Assembly: GCF_019112545.1 (NCBI RefSeq)
Contig: NW_025064918.1
Coordinates: 310,001 to 374,000, forward strand
Direction of reading: 5' to 3'
DNA length: 64,000 nt
Source of the DNA: Guyanagaster necrorhizus
Taxonomy: Eukaryota > Basidiomycota > Agaricomycetes > Agaricales > Physalacriaceae
Position numbers and translations under genes: made by a program. Shown here in pieces: positions 49,950 to 62,590 of the stretch (the first letter of the stretch is position 1; the number at the start of each line of letters is the position of its first letter). The notes beneath the pieces were generated by a model. That model saw only the letters and a program-made list of their open reading frames with translations, was not told the DNA's origin and did no database searches.

Positions 49950-50383
49950 TATTACAATTTTTCTTTTTTAACCCCTATTTATACTTAGTCAGAGCATTAA
50001 ACCAAGCACTTAAGACCATGAGACAGGCTTAGTCAGCACAACAAGCCCATTCAGTCATTGTCTTTCAATGTGACAATGCTGCTCAATGATGCACAATAAA
50101 TCTTTTGTATATAGTAATGATGCCTAAGGACAAAGAGCACAAAGAACTCAATAATGTACAATAGGCAGTAGTATAATTAACTCAGACCTGTATAGTATAT
50201 AAGACAGCTTGCTCTTGCTGAGAAACTCCAGCTTTGAGCTAAAGTTTATTTTCTCATCATTACACTCTCAAGCCAATCCTAAGATCTTGATTGCACAATG
50301 ATCAATATTCATATTAGTGGACTTTGATGGAACACTCAAATGTGAAGTAATGTCAACTTATCATGTGCAACTTGGGTCTAACA
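49950..50383 (+). repeat. 3' LTR of element E (434 bp)
   Basis: Begins TATTACAATTTTTC (decayed TGTTACGATTTTTC) after a purine-rich stretch and ends TAACA. It contains TATATAAG (near 50196) and AGCTTTGAGCTAA (near 50229), the family's promoter and self-priming pair. Confidence 0.8.
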
Positions 50384-52639
50384 CACTTTGAGTCTCCAAT
50401 TGCACTTCTCAAAACATACAGGATTGTAAGCAGCTATATGTCTGATTTTTCAGTATTTTTATTTATATTGCAAGACTTCCATCTTTGCTTTGCTTTGAAA
50501 ACTGGGGAGTTTTTCACAGACTGAAGGCTCATAAAAAGGCTTAATGATGTAAGTGTATTCTCCTCTCCACCTCTGGTGTCCAAAGAGTTGAATAGAGGTT
50601 TGTTTTAAAGTCAGTCTTGTTTATTTTGATCTCTATCTCTTGTTCCTTGGAACATTCATCAATGACAGGTGAATCAGCACTGTATCTCAGGCTGAGAGAC
50701 AATATTATGCTTGCTTGAGTAAATTAACATAGGCACAACAATATTATGACTATATCTTTTCAGTGTCACCAATTGCACTTTTTAATCAGAACTTCCACAG
50801 TCAAATGATAATATATTGCACACACTGGCTTCTCTTATTTTAGAGGCTATGGTTCACCCAAAATCTGATATCTCTGCCTATGACTCAGACTCATAGTTTT
50901 CTTAGTGCCTAGTAGTATGCTTTGATTGGCATCAGTATAGCTCTGAGAAAGCAAAGGTAAGATATCAGTTCCACTGCACTATCTATTGGTCAGCACATGA
51001 ACATGAAAGAGATCTCTGAGACTCTCAGCAAAGTAGAAGAATAGAGCAGAGTAAGTATATCAGATCTTAAATGAATTTATCATCTCTGACTTGATGATTA
51101 AGAAATATAAAAGCACTCATATGGTCTTATTGGAGAGTAATCATCATCAGCTGGCCAGCATAATATTAGAATCTGTTAGTATCTGAGTGCCAAACATTCC
51201 TGGTGCATAATTGTGAGTTAAAGCAATGTTTCTATATATGTTGAATAATCAGATTCAAATGCCATAATGTGAGCACCCTGATACTTACTTTTCATTTATT
51301 AATATCTGAGAGAGTGAGGCCTATTCAGACTCATGGCACTGTCAAAATATGCACAAATCTGAGTCAAAACCTTTCTGGCACTTAGGGCATTCCAAAGGCT
51401 CTATATGATTTAATATTTAAATGATAGATCCAAACTATCAATCAAAATATATTAAAGTCTGTGTCCTATCATGCAATGGTGTGTTATATCACTTTCATTA
51501 GCCAGTCATGTGACTCTTCAATTAGCAAATACCTTGCTCATTATCACACTCATACTGCATGGCTTGTGATAAAGTCTATCCCAAGCTCTCTCTCAATCCT
51601 TTCTAAAAATTCCCATCTATAAATATTAATAGTCTAAATCTATTATTTATTTAACATCTACTTATTTCAGTGCCTCAAGTGCCTAGATCAATCACTGGCT
51701 CACCATCTCTCACTGAATAGAGTTGTATCACATATTTCCACCAATCCTGTCTGTTTTTCTATGAAATAATGTGTTTGTCTTTTTACACACAATACACTAG
51801 ATAAAAGTCAATATATTATATATTCTATCAATTACACATAAGTAGAAAAGCAGAAAAGCAGGAAAACAAGAAAGTCCAAAAAAAATGGGCTCTGAGCACA
51901 AAAAAGCATTGCATCAAAAGCAATGTGACTATTACTTGAATACACTTATCAACATCCACCACTATTTCCTTTTAAAGCACCCTATCTTTGGTCTTAAGGA
52001 GGACCCATACTGGTAGCATCTCCCTTGATTGATACTAGTCTTCTATTTAATTTTGACTTGAATTAAGCATATATACAGCAGCTCTATAAACAGGGATTAC
52101 ACATCTTTTATAAGATCTAACACTACTTTCAGTGTGAGCTTGACATTGTTCCTCAGAGGTGGTATACTTGCATGGATAGCTGACTGAGGATACCATCATA
52201 GTCAACACTAGTGTTAGTGTAAGTAATGGATTCATTAGATTGTGTGGGTATTTGTCTAATGGAAATTCCACAACTAACATTCAGATGAAAGTTAGGCATC
52301 ATTTCAAATTTCAAAGCTATTTGTTGAGAATGTGCCAATTGATTGGATTTGGGTGCATGCATAAAGGCCAGTAGAGTGTGTTGATGAGCCTCCAGACTCT
52401 ATATACTCATAAAATTTGTGAATCCATAATGAGTCAAGCAATATTCCACTTCTTTCATAAAGCCTATATTAACACTCACAAATCCTTCTCTCAAATTCTA
52501 TTCAAACAATTCCAAATCCATTCAGGATTGACATTCTAGGCTTCTCAGATCACTTAGAATAGCTTTGAATGACTTGAACTTATAATTTGCTAATAAGTCT
52601 CTAGACTCTTAAACCAATCACTGAAAGTCTAATGCAAGT
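50384..52639. other. CpG-free, AT-rich DNA without recognised genes
   Basis: All frames are short. No LTR ends or tandem repeats were recognised by eye. Confidence 0.45.
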
Positions 52640-52900
52640 ATTTTCATTATGAAGTTTTTATTTTGTGAACTTTTCACAGTATGCAAACTGTTTCAGACAT
52701 GCAAACTTTTTATATGCAAAATATTTGTGTTATCTGCAAAGTATATGCATTGTTTGTGATGTCTTTGCATTTTTTACAAACTCTTTGCATTGCTGGTGAC
52801 ATTTTTACATTATTTTCAAACTTTTCACATTTCTGGCAAAGTTTTTACTTTGCACATGAATGTTTCACTATATGCAAACTTTCTCCTCAAAAGCTATGCA
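52640..52900. repeat. Decayed TGCAAA / TTTGCA-rich repeat
   Basis: About ten occurrences of TGCAAA or TTTGCAT spaced roughly 15-30 nt apart, resembling an eroded minisatellite. An 83-codon open frame across it (52681-52932) is low in complexity. Confidence 0.4.
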
Positions 52901-53723
52901 TTACAGGCATGGCCAGGCACTACAATACCTGATCATATAAGACATACATCATTATTAGTATACACATAGCATATATGGAAGAATAATAGGCTGCAGAGGA
53001 CTAACCATGTGTTTGGTTAGATATTTGTAAGGAATATTAGAAGGACTAGCATACTATTGGCTATATAAACTTTTAAATATGCTATGTTTACTAAAAGCCT
53101 CACAGCCTTGAAGGCTTTGTGTAATAAAAAGTTCACTATGCTTGCTAAGCTCAGTACTGCAGTTACAAATGCTGTTTAAATATAGCATACTTAGTATTAG
53201 TAAAAGAGTAGTATAAGTAATATACTATACAATGAAGAGGAACATTAGAAAGAGAGGGAAGCTATATCAAGACTATTTGACACTCATACTAAACTGTACA
53301 CCAGTGTGACACTCCTCCAATAGAACTAATTACACAGACTGCATATAGATCAATACTCTTCAACTGAAAGCATCATAGCATCTTGACAACCTTGCACCCT
53401 ATCTGGAGGCTTGCATACAACATCAGAAAACTTATTAATTCATGAAATATTGACTTGTCTTGCTTCATTCCCAAAAACACAAAAGGGATCTGCTGCCTTT
53501 GCATATCATCCTCACACTTTCTAAAACTAACAAAAGATCTTGAAGAGTAACTAGATGACACTAACAATTTTCTTAGATCCCATCAGAATCACATATAGGA
53601 CTTCAACATTAAAATTTCATGCTGCATATAGGTTGCACTATCCAGTATCCAGATCTATATATAACATTCCATTATAGAAAAGTTTGTGTATATACTCTAC
53701 CTCTTTTTATACTCCTTTGGAGA
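52901..53723. other. AT-rich relic DNA, no recognised gene
   Basis: Minus-strand sequence downstream of the 53724 stop is full of stops; nothing is recognised. Confidence 0.4.
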
Positions 53724-53981
53724 TTAGTCACCATATGAAGATATACAACTAGACTTGCTTGGACCAGTCTTCAGATTCTGTGCCTTGGTTTCACTTACTG
53801 ATATAGATTTTGTGTTTTCTGCCTGCAGGGAGTCTAGTAAAACAACTTCTAGTTCATCAGCATGAGTGTCAACAAAGCTATTGGCAACATTATCCTTGAG
53901 TTGAAGCCTAAGAACTTGAATTGATGGAATGAAGTCTGGCAGAGAGATGAGAAAGAAGTTGTCCTTTGGAGCAGAATCCAT
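53724..53981 (-). pseudogene. Open remnant starting MDSAP, next to repeat F partner
   Basis: 85 codons from an ATG that is shared with repeat F (ATGGATTCTGCTCC). It is slightly acidic and rich in Leu and Asp, with no recognised motif. It directly follows a TATA-containing repeat on the minus strand, so it may be the first coding exon of a multicopy gene or element. The sequence beyond is decayed. Confidence 0.35.
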
Positions 53982-54310
53982 CAGATGAGAAAAAAGAAGA
54001 CAAAGTGGGTGGTGCTAGGAGCAGATAGCTATCCAAGTTGATATTCAAACTGAATATCTATAACAATTATATGTGGTTTATATACTAGCAGTAGCTAATT
54101 CTGAGTCAGAGTCTGTTGGACTCTGGTGTCAACTATTTGCTATTATATTCAGAGTCTAGATACTACAATGTGAAATATGGATGTGAAATAATAAAGGTAA
54201 AATGAAATTAGTAGTAGTAGAGAATGGCCAGAGGCTAGTGGAACTTGGCAGTTGAATTCTAGATTGGTCAAAGTGAACAGAGACTAGCAGCATACACATA
54301 ACAGTATTCT
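53965..54310 (-). repeat. Dispersed repeat, inverted partner of 45060-45410
   Basis: Reverse complement matches 45060-45410, including TATATAAACC and the ATGGATTCTGCT end. Both copies are CpG-free. Confidence 0.6.
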
Positions 54311-54519
54311 CCCTTTAGTGTTCTTGCTCTCAAGAGTGTAGATCCTGATGCTCAGTAGGGGCACATGGAGAATTGTTGGTGACTATGGGAATCCTGCAAC
54401 TTGATCTGTTATCACCATCATCTCTTGCTTAGTTGTCTTTTTTCTTTCTTATCAAAATATCAACCATCATAGTGTATCATTTATTGGTGACTCCTGAGCC
54501 CTTCATGCAGACTCCAACA

Positions 54520-55780
54520 CCAGACTGTTCTGAAGGAGAAAGGGAGGAGTTCTGATTGGATCATCTTGCAGCAGAGGAGGAGCATGCTAAGGTGGTGAAG
54601 AAGCATGAAGTGTAGAAGGCAGAGAGAGTGAAGAGAAAGCAGAAAGAGAGGGTGAGAACAGAGCACATGGTCTACACAGAAAAAATAGAGGTATTAAGGA
54701 GGGCAGTGGAGGAGTGGAAGGAGCAGGAAAGGTTGAGAGCAGAGGAGGATGCACAGAGGTTGGTGAAGGCTGAGAAAAAGGAGAGAGAATGAGAGGCTGC
54801 AGAGGCAGAGAAGCAGGTGCAACTGGAGAGCAAGGCAGTAGGAAAGAGAGGAGAAGACAAGCTTATGCAGACTCTGATGGAGAATGTGGACTATCTTTGC
54901 AGAAGGTTGCTGACTGAAATAGGGTTGTGTCTAGCTGAGCCTGAGGCATGTTTGGTGAAGGCTCCTCCAATTGAGGTGGAATATGAGGGTGAAGAAAGTG
55001 AAATGTCAGATGCATCATGAATCCATCTTGAGCAGTTGAGGGAGAACATTCAGGAAGGCAAATGAAGAGCCATCAGAGCAGTTGATGGGGATCAGAAACA
55101 AAGATGAAGTCAGCTAATTTTGTGGCTGACAGTGACACTGAGAGCATGACTGAAGCTGGTTCCAGAAAAAGAACAAGTTTGAATGTGGCAGCACTGGCAG
55201 AAGGTGAAGAGAAAGTTGTTGGTAAATGTAAGTGGTTTGTTATCTGAGAACTAGATGGCTGATTATCCTTTCAGAGCATTGCATCAGGTGTTGGCACAAT
55301 GATACTCTCTGCTATATCTGGATCACTGCTGAATGTGGTCAGACTTGTGTGTGCTGTAAGATTAAAAAAGCAGTGTGCTCATTTAACCAGGGAAGCAGCA
55401 CTGGCAGAGTTGTGGAGAATGTGAAGATTGCCACTGCTTTCTGAAAAATAAATGGCAATATAAAAAAGTTAAGAAGCTGAATGGACAAACTCACAAAAGA
55501 GATAATAGTTCAGATGGATAAGTTAGCAGAAGAGATGACAGATATCTGTGGTACTGTGAAGGAGTTGCTAAATGACTATACATTAGACATGGGGTTTCTG
55601 ATGGACCTTGTGTTATCTGACTTGAAGGCTTGAGCAGCTCATGTGGAGTTTCAGAGTGTGAGAGAGTCAGCAATAGAGGGATTGAGAGAGGTGATGAAAA
55701 AGCATTTGGATGAGGACATAGCAGAGTTGAGAGGGATGGGAAAGAGGATGGACTTCAGCAGAGAAGAGGGTGGAGTGAGT
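54520..55780 (+). pseudogene. Decayed coiled-coil / CxxC zinc-finger protein gene
   Basis: Plus-strand relic. First comes a Lys/Glu/Arg-rich coiled coil (near 54570-54850; KVVKKHEV, VEEWKEQERLRAEEDAQRL). An acidic EVEYEGEESEMSDAS segment ends at a stop at 55018. A cysteine cluster, CIRCWHN...C..........C...CVCCKIKKAVCSF, follows at 55278-55390. Architecture and spacing resemble zinc-cluster-like proteins that are common in several copies in mushroom genomes, often near transposons. Numerous TGA and TAG codons interrupt it. Function of the family is not known to me. Confidence 0.5.
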
Positions 55781-57916
55781 TCTTCAGGCATTAATCCTTC
55801 CTCCTAAACAATTTATTTTATATATGTAGTTTTTGTAAGTTGGTGTAGCAAATGGCTGAGCCTGGGTGGAGCCCAAAAAAAATGTAATTATTTTGCCTTT
55901 GAGTTGGAATGGAAGTGTTAGAAATGAAACTTGAAGTGATAGAGTGGAGGTGGTGGAATCTGGTGGGACCAAGAGGATTGTCAAGTAGACTCAAAGCTTG
56001 AAATGGGGTGTTCAGAAGGCAATCTTAGATAAGAGTCCCAATTTTTCTGAGTATCAATGATAGAAATCTTTGATGAACTCATCTGCAGAGAATTTGAATG
56101 GCAGTGAAGAGGTTTTGCATGTGCACAAAGTGAAAACTGATACAGCAGAGTGCTATTCACTGATCACATCCACACTAACACTCACACAATACTTTTTAGT
56201 TTATTGGGGGGATTATAATATGATAAGAGTAGTTCTGTGGCAAGTACAATTGTCTCTTCAATGATTCACTGTGTGCAAATAGCAATAGCATGTGCATAAC
56301 AGTCTCAGATCTCTCTAAGTCTCAAGCTTTTCATTTATAAAAACAAGAGATGATAACAAATATTGCTGAGCCTCAAGACAAAGAATACTGTAGCTCAATA
56401 CAATATGTCAAAACAATCCCACAAAACTCTCAAAAAGATCCCAAGCACTGCTCAGATTAACTCAAAATCTCTAACAAACATAATACATGACTCAAAGCTT
56501 TATGCTCTAAGCAGAAACACTTTACAAATACATCCACAAGTGCCAAAGAGTTTAAATCTCTGCACACACATTTCTAAACTGATTGTAGACCTACAGGATT
56601 CAAATCTATGCAATCCAGAGATACAAAACACAATAAACACTATCTGACAGACTCAAAGGGTTTGAACCTCTGTCACCTGTAGTGCCTCATATCACAAACA
56701 TCTCAAAAGCTCAAGATAGTGCTCTTTAGACACTGCTCTCTTATTCTTAGGCTAGAGCACAATCCAAAACCTCTTATTAAATCAGACTAGAGTCTCTTGC
56801 AAGCTTTTGTGTCTCACTCATTTCTCAGATCTCTCTTAATAATATCAACAGTGGGTTTATACTCTGGCCTAAAGTTACAAACACAAACTCAGAGCTGGAG
56901 TGCAAGGCCTTTGTGCCTAATACACTGCAACTGTAAGGGGTCAGAAACTTGTTTATTACTTTTACAATACAGTACTTAAATAGTCTGCTACTGTATTTAC
57001 TAAGAGACACCAAATATAGTAGTTTCAATGCACAAAACTCCATTCTGGAGTCTCTCACATATCATTCATATGCATGTTAGAGTCTCACATGTATATTCTG
57101 CTCCAGATCAGAACTGTCTCATGTTTCTATGCAATCTGACACTGGTTAGCTCTGTTAGTGGTCTAGCCACTGGTCTCTTCACTTTTTTATCTCTCCAGGG
57201 CAATTGGTCCATGCACAGGAGTCATTCTAGACTCTTGAGATTATTTCTGGTCATTACTTTCACCAATTCTTCTCATTTCTCAGCCAATAATTCCAATATT
57301 TGGGTTTATCTCATTGTGCACCAATGCTCTATTCTAGAACATGTCTCACAGTCCATTAATACCTATGTGTCATTGAGCAATATGATATGAAGTCACACAC
57401 AAAGCTTTGATCATATTTTGATCATATGCTCTTTATTTTTAGTGAGTCTTTCTGTACTTGTATTAGCACAATTTATGTCAAGTGCTGAGACCTCATGCAC
57501 AGTATGACCTCCTCTGATATCATCTTACTGCTAGACCATACCCTCTACCAATTGTCACTCAAGTCAGCTGTCATACAAGTCCCATTTCACTGTGCTCTAG
57601 CCATATTCTTTATTGTGTGCATAGTAGACTGTGATACAGTCAATATATTGTTATAATTTGCAAAATTACATGCCTGAACATACAGCAAGCATGTTAATGA
57701 AATAATGCATCATACCAAAAAAAGAAAGAATATCAAATAGATAAGTAAACATGTTTATATTGTACTATTTTTATATCTAACAATCAGTATTACTGTAGGA
57801 AGAGTGAGAGAAAAGTCTCAGAAAGTGAGACCATATTAAAATGTATAAAATATCAGCTTTAAAAGATGAGTTAGTGAAACAATTAAACAAAACATCATTA
57901 AGCAATCCTATCATAT
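55781..57916. other. CpG-free relic DNA, no recognised gene
   Basis: Open stretches of 94-120 codons (56363-56647 and 57028-57390) are low in complexity and unlike any family I know. A CTATTTAAG box on the minus strand near 56980 could be an old LTR promoter. Confidence 0.4.
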
Positions 57917-58397
57917 TGTTATGATTTTTTCTATTATCTTATCTTTTATCTTATTATCTCATTTTTGATCTTATCTTATCAGGGCATCTATCTTATCACA
58001 AATGCTTATTGATGAGCATGAGATGACCATTCAATCACAATAGGCAGTTTGTGTTATTATCTTTCAATGTTCAACAGATGCCTCATTAACAAACAATATT
58101 CTATTGTCCCACTCTCAATGACCAGACACAATGGCACTATAGCATAGGAACATATAATAAGTAGGAGTTATATTTATTGAACATGAAAACATATATAAGT
58201 AGCATAGCTCTTGCTGTAGTATACCAGCTTTGAGCTAAAGTTTATTCATACCACTCTTCTTTTCTCAAGCCTAACTTGCATAGCCTTAATCTAACACTAC
58301 TCAATATACACATAAGTGGACTCTGATATGATTGTGTGAATTCAACACAGCATTAGTTTATCATGTGTTCAGAGTCATGTGTTGACTGAGTCTAACA
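57917..58397 (+). repeat. Solo LTR of the gypsy family with CATAT target duplication (481 bp)
   Basis: TGTTATGATTTT...TCTAACA ends, flanked by CATAT at 57912-57916 and 58398-58402. It contains TATATAAG (near 58190) and AGCTTTGAGCTAA (near 58232) with family spacing. No internal element remains, so it formed by LTR-LTR recombination. CpG-free. Confidence 0.88.
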
Positions 58398-60199
58398 CAT
58401 ATCTGAAAAATAATCAGTGAATATAATTTAGAACATGATAGCCTGAGCTACAGGTTTAATTATAAGTAAAAATACAGATTAGAGTAGTAAAACTGGATAA
58501 ATAGAATAGCTAAAGTAGAGGTCAGAAATGGTTCTCAGGTGTCAGTCATCATATACTTGAGTGTATTCTGCTGATAGCTTATAGTATATCAAGTATTGTT
58601 TTTCTCACTGCTGATATTTTGCAGCCTCCTTGCCATTTTGGCCAATAAAAAGAGTCTGAAAGCCAGCAGACAAAACTTGAGTGACAAAGATTACTTATGT
58701 ATCACACTTACTTCTTTTAAGCTAAAAGAAGGTGCCAGCTTGAACCAAGACTGCAGCAATAGATGTCAACCAGAACTGGAGCAAAGTTAAAACTAGAAAA
58801 AATCTCAGAGATAAGTGTGACACTCACAACCCATTTTCATATTGCATGGTGATCTATGCACCAATAATAGACCCAAAGATTAGACTCAAAAGAGGTGCTA
58901 TAACATTTACTTGTCAATCTCTATGTGACCAGGTTTCTTGACACTTCAGTAATGGTAAAAAATACTTCTACTAAGCTGTTGGTTGACTTGATCAGATACA
59001 GCTTACTTATTATGGTTTGTACTGCATACCATTGGTGATGTACCTTCACTAATATCAGTCAGGAAATAGAACACAATCATCTAATTAGGAGTTTTCACAG
59101 AAGCACAGACAAGATTAAAGACTAAAGTCTTATTAATGCTTGCTTAAAGCACTCATGAAGTGAAGACTCATACTGATATAAAACACATTGCTTAGATGCA
59201 CCACTCTGAAATAGCCAAGGATCTGAGAGGTTGGAATGAAAATAGAGCACTGAAAGCTAGAAGGTATTATCAATGAGATTCAATGAGGAGATTCATATGA
59301 TCCAATCCTACTGTATGTACAGATAAATATTAAAGTTAGCAGAGGTTCAAAGCTGTGGTCAGTGGATCCAAAATCTCTTGTCATATCTTCAGCAGCTGGA
59401 GCTATTATGGACAACATGATATGCATCAATATCAAGTGTGTCAATACAAGGTCTGCCACAATCTATTTCTGAATATCACTTGAACTGCACATAATGAAAG
59501 GAATATTAAAATGGCAAATAAAGCTCACTTTTTAGGATTTTTGGGATTGTCATTGCTATCCTAAGATATGATAACTATTTTCTCTCCAGCAAATATCATA
59601 GCACTGTTGACAGAAGAGTGTTATCATCTGGTGAGTCATGAATGCTCTCTAGGCATAATCTGGCTAGATCTCAGACTGGAGAATCTCCAGCATCTGAGAA
59701 CATTTCATAGCCTGAGGTCTGTATGTTATTAATTCATTGGAATATGCACCAGGGTATCTAGCATGCCAGAGGCACTCTTCCCAGTACAGAGGTAAGCATA
59801 GATAAGGCTAGATTCTTCTTGTGAGCCTTCAGATGCCCACTGTGATGCACTTCCAGGAGGGAAGGATCTTAAAAGACTAAAAGACTCAACCAGATCAATG
59901 GAAGTTGTCAAAGACTGGCCCAGGGCAGATTATTTCAATTTGAATTTGTAGTCTCCCTTTGAACTCATCATTCTATTTCTCTTGAATTCATGCTTGTCTC
60001 AAATGGACACCAGCTTCACATCAAGCTGAGTCAATCTCTCCTGATCCAGATATGTCTTTTTTATGCACCAACTATCCACTTGGTGTTGTCCAGCAACTAG
60101 TACAATGCCTCTTCACCCCAACAACTCACTAATAGCATAACAGCATTGTTTGAGATAACTCATATATTAAAGATATAGTAAACATGGTTGATGATATAT
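58398..60199. other. CpG-free, AT-rich DNA without recognised genes
   Basis: Short frames only; no repeat ends recognised. Confidence 0.45.
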
Positions 60200-60582
60200 C
60201 AGGCAGCTGTACCAGATAGAAAAGCAGATATATTTATCACTTTTCTACCAAGTTAGCCTTATTGTACCTACCACAGTAAGGTATAATAAGTAAGAAATTA
60301 TCTGATGATGGCACAATCTCATTAAGTATAACATCTCAGTATCTAGCAGAGATTGAAGTGCTAGTGGACCTCTCTGTTTAGTATGCCGATATGCCAGACA
60401 GCTATACCAGATAGAGAAATAAATATATTTATCATTTTTTTTTATCAAGTTAGCTATCTTGTAACCACCATAGTAAGATATAATAAGCATGTAATTATCT
60501 GGTGAGAGCATAATTCCCTTGAGTGTGATATCTCAGTGTCTAGCAGAGACTGGAGCACTAGTAGACCTCTCTGTTCAGTATG
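60200..60582. repeat. Two tandem copies of a 195-bp unit
   Basis: 60200-60394 and 60395-60582 begin CAGGCAGCTGTACCAGATAG and CAGACAGCTATACCAGATAG and stay similar throughout (TAATAAG, ATTATCTG, CTAGCAGAGA and GACCTCTCTGTT blocks). Confidence 0.8.
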
Positions 60583-62590
60583 TGAGGTTCCCAGGTCTAG
60601 TAACAGAGACCTGAATGATTAGCATGTTGGTAAGGACTGGGGCCTAATCCAATTGATCAATCAGGTAGTTCTGCATGAGCTCATATCTGCCAGAAAATGA
60701 GTTTAGCCTACCTGATTGGATCAGCAAGTCTATTAGTCAGTAGTTCATTATGTTAGTCAGACATGGGCAGCCAGAAAGTATAAATACCAGGTCATGTATA
60801 GAGAGAGGGGAGGTTTTCTAGCCTCTCCCTGAAATGCTACTAAGTGAATAGTACAAGTTGTGTTTGGTTAAGAGCTTCAAGTCATAGACTCAACCTGAAT
60901 AGTATTGTGGTGACCAGGTCACTTTGTTTTGTGCAAGAACCCCCAGAAAGCAACTGAAAGTTTATATCAGACAGTCAGAACAGACCTGAGATAGTTCAGA
61001 ACAGCCAATATTGTGTATAAGTCACAATCAGGTGCATTGTATCAGTCCAGAAACTGCATCAGGCAGACCATTTGAGATAAGTTTTGTTGTGTTCAATGAC
61101 ACAGACAGCTTTGTTCAAGCAAAATACAATATATATCTTTGAATTACATCTTATCACATCCTATATACATTATCTTCTCTATATACTTAGAGTCCAGACA
61201 TTACCATTCCTCACTTGAACCATATTGTGATTTGGTGTTGGTGTTTTAGTAGTGTGCATCCTGCACATTGTTGATTCATTCATTGCCACTTCACAGCATT
61301 TCATTAACATCAGACAAAATGCAGAACACACTACTTGAAGGTTCATCCCTGTCATCCTCAATGACTACCTCATCATGAAGTTCCCTAGCATAGCTCAAGA
61401 TGTTCACAGTGTGATTTAATAGGCCATGGACAACCTCCTGATAAAATTTCAGTACAAGGAAGACTAGGTACAATGAAAGTAAGCTATGAGACATAGTAAG
61501 TATAAGTACAATGTAATTCTGTACAATGCTCACCTCAGCTGTTACAATCAACAGATGAGGAGAACAACTGATGGCTATTGGTATATAAATGGTGACTGAG
61601 ACATGAAATACCAGTACAAATACAAAGAAAATCATAGAATGAAAATACCATATGTGAATGTCACAAATTTCATGGTGATGTGCTTGACCATGCATCACTC
61701 AAAACTCCAACATCTTCCCCTCCCCAACTCTGATGTTCATGTTCTCAGCTGCTCGCTGGGAGGTGATGAACACATTCACCATCATCAGTTCTGTGAAGGT
61801 GAAAAAGAACAAACCAGTTCCCCCAAGAGACATCTCTCCCACTTTGATGCCGCACCGTGATAGAAATGTACCTTGACAAGGCTATGCAGCCGATCAAAAT
61901 CATGGCGCCATCCTGTTGCTGATGGGTCCATATAGAGATGATGGGTTAATCTAACACACAATACACTTACTCTGCTCCATTCCTCGAATTCTTCGAGTCT
62001 CAGGGATCCCTTTGATGTCCGTGTGCTGAAAATATCCTTCCATGAAAAACTTACACTCCTATGGATTAAATCAGCACAATGAGGCAGTAGAGTGATACCG
62101 GCGCATTAACATTTCTTCCTCTGGGCTGCACAGACACGAACCGAAGCCTGCTATTAGGTGCTAAGAAAGCTATGAGTTGTTGGTCATCAGAACATTGAGG
62201 GAATACACCTCCAAGGCGAGTAAAGTAAGCCATGTCATAATAATTCATCCTGTGGGGAGATGTTATCGAGGCACAGCACTACTCGGAGTTTTTCCAACTC
62301 TTCACAGCTATGGTGGGAGTCCGGACCGGCACTTCCATCAGGGCGAGTGGCTTGATCTCAATCAATCACGTATCGCTTCTCCTGCAGGTTTCATGGAAAG
62401 ATTGATGCCTAGGAATGTGGCCTTGCCTCCAGGAATGGCTTAGCAACATTGGTGCCTCATGTTGACGTGATGATGAACGGAGGGGGAGATCTCGTTCGTC
62501 GCTTTGTTGATGGTGTCTGATTGCGCACACATGAGTTTTGGATCGCGCTGATAAATAAGAGCGGACCTGTAAACCCTGCATCGACCTTTT
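60583..62590. other. Relic DNA, CpG returning at about 61.75 kb
   Basis: TATAAATA near 60780 may be an LTR-like promoter. A minus-strand open frame of 135 codons (61291-61698) looks membrane-protein-like but is unrecognised. From 61750 CpG is normal; short frames near 62070-62440 are not attributable. Confidence 0.35.
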
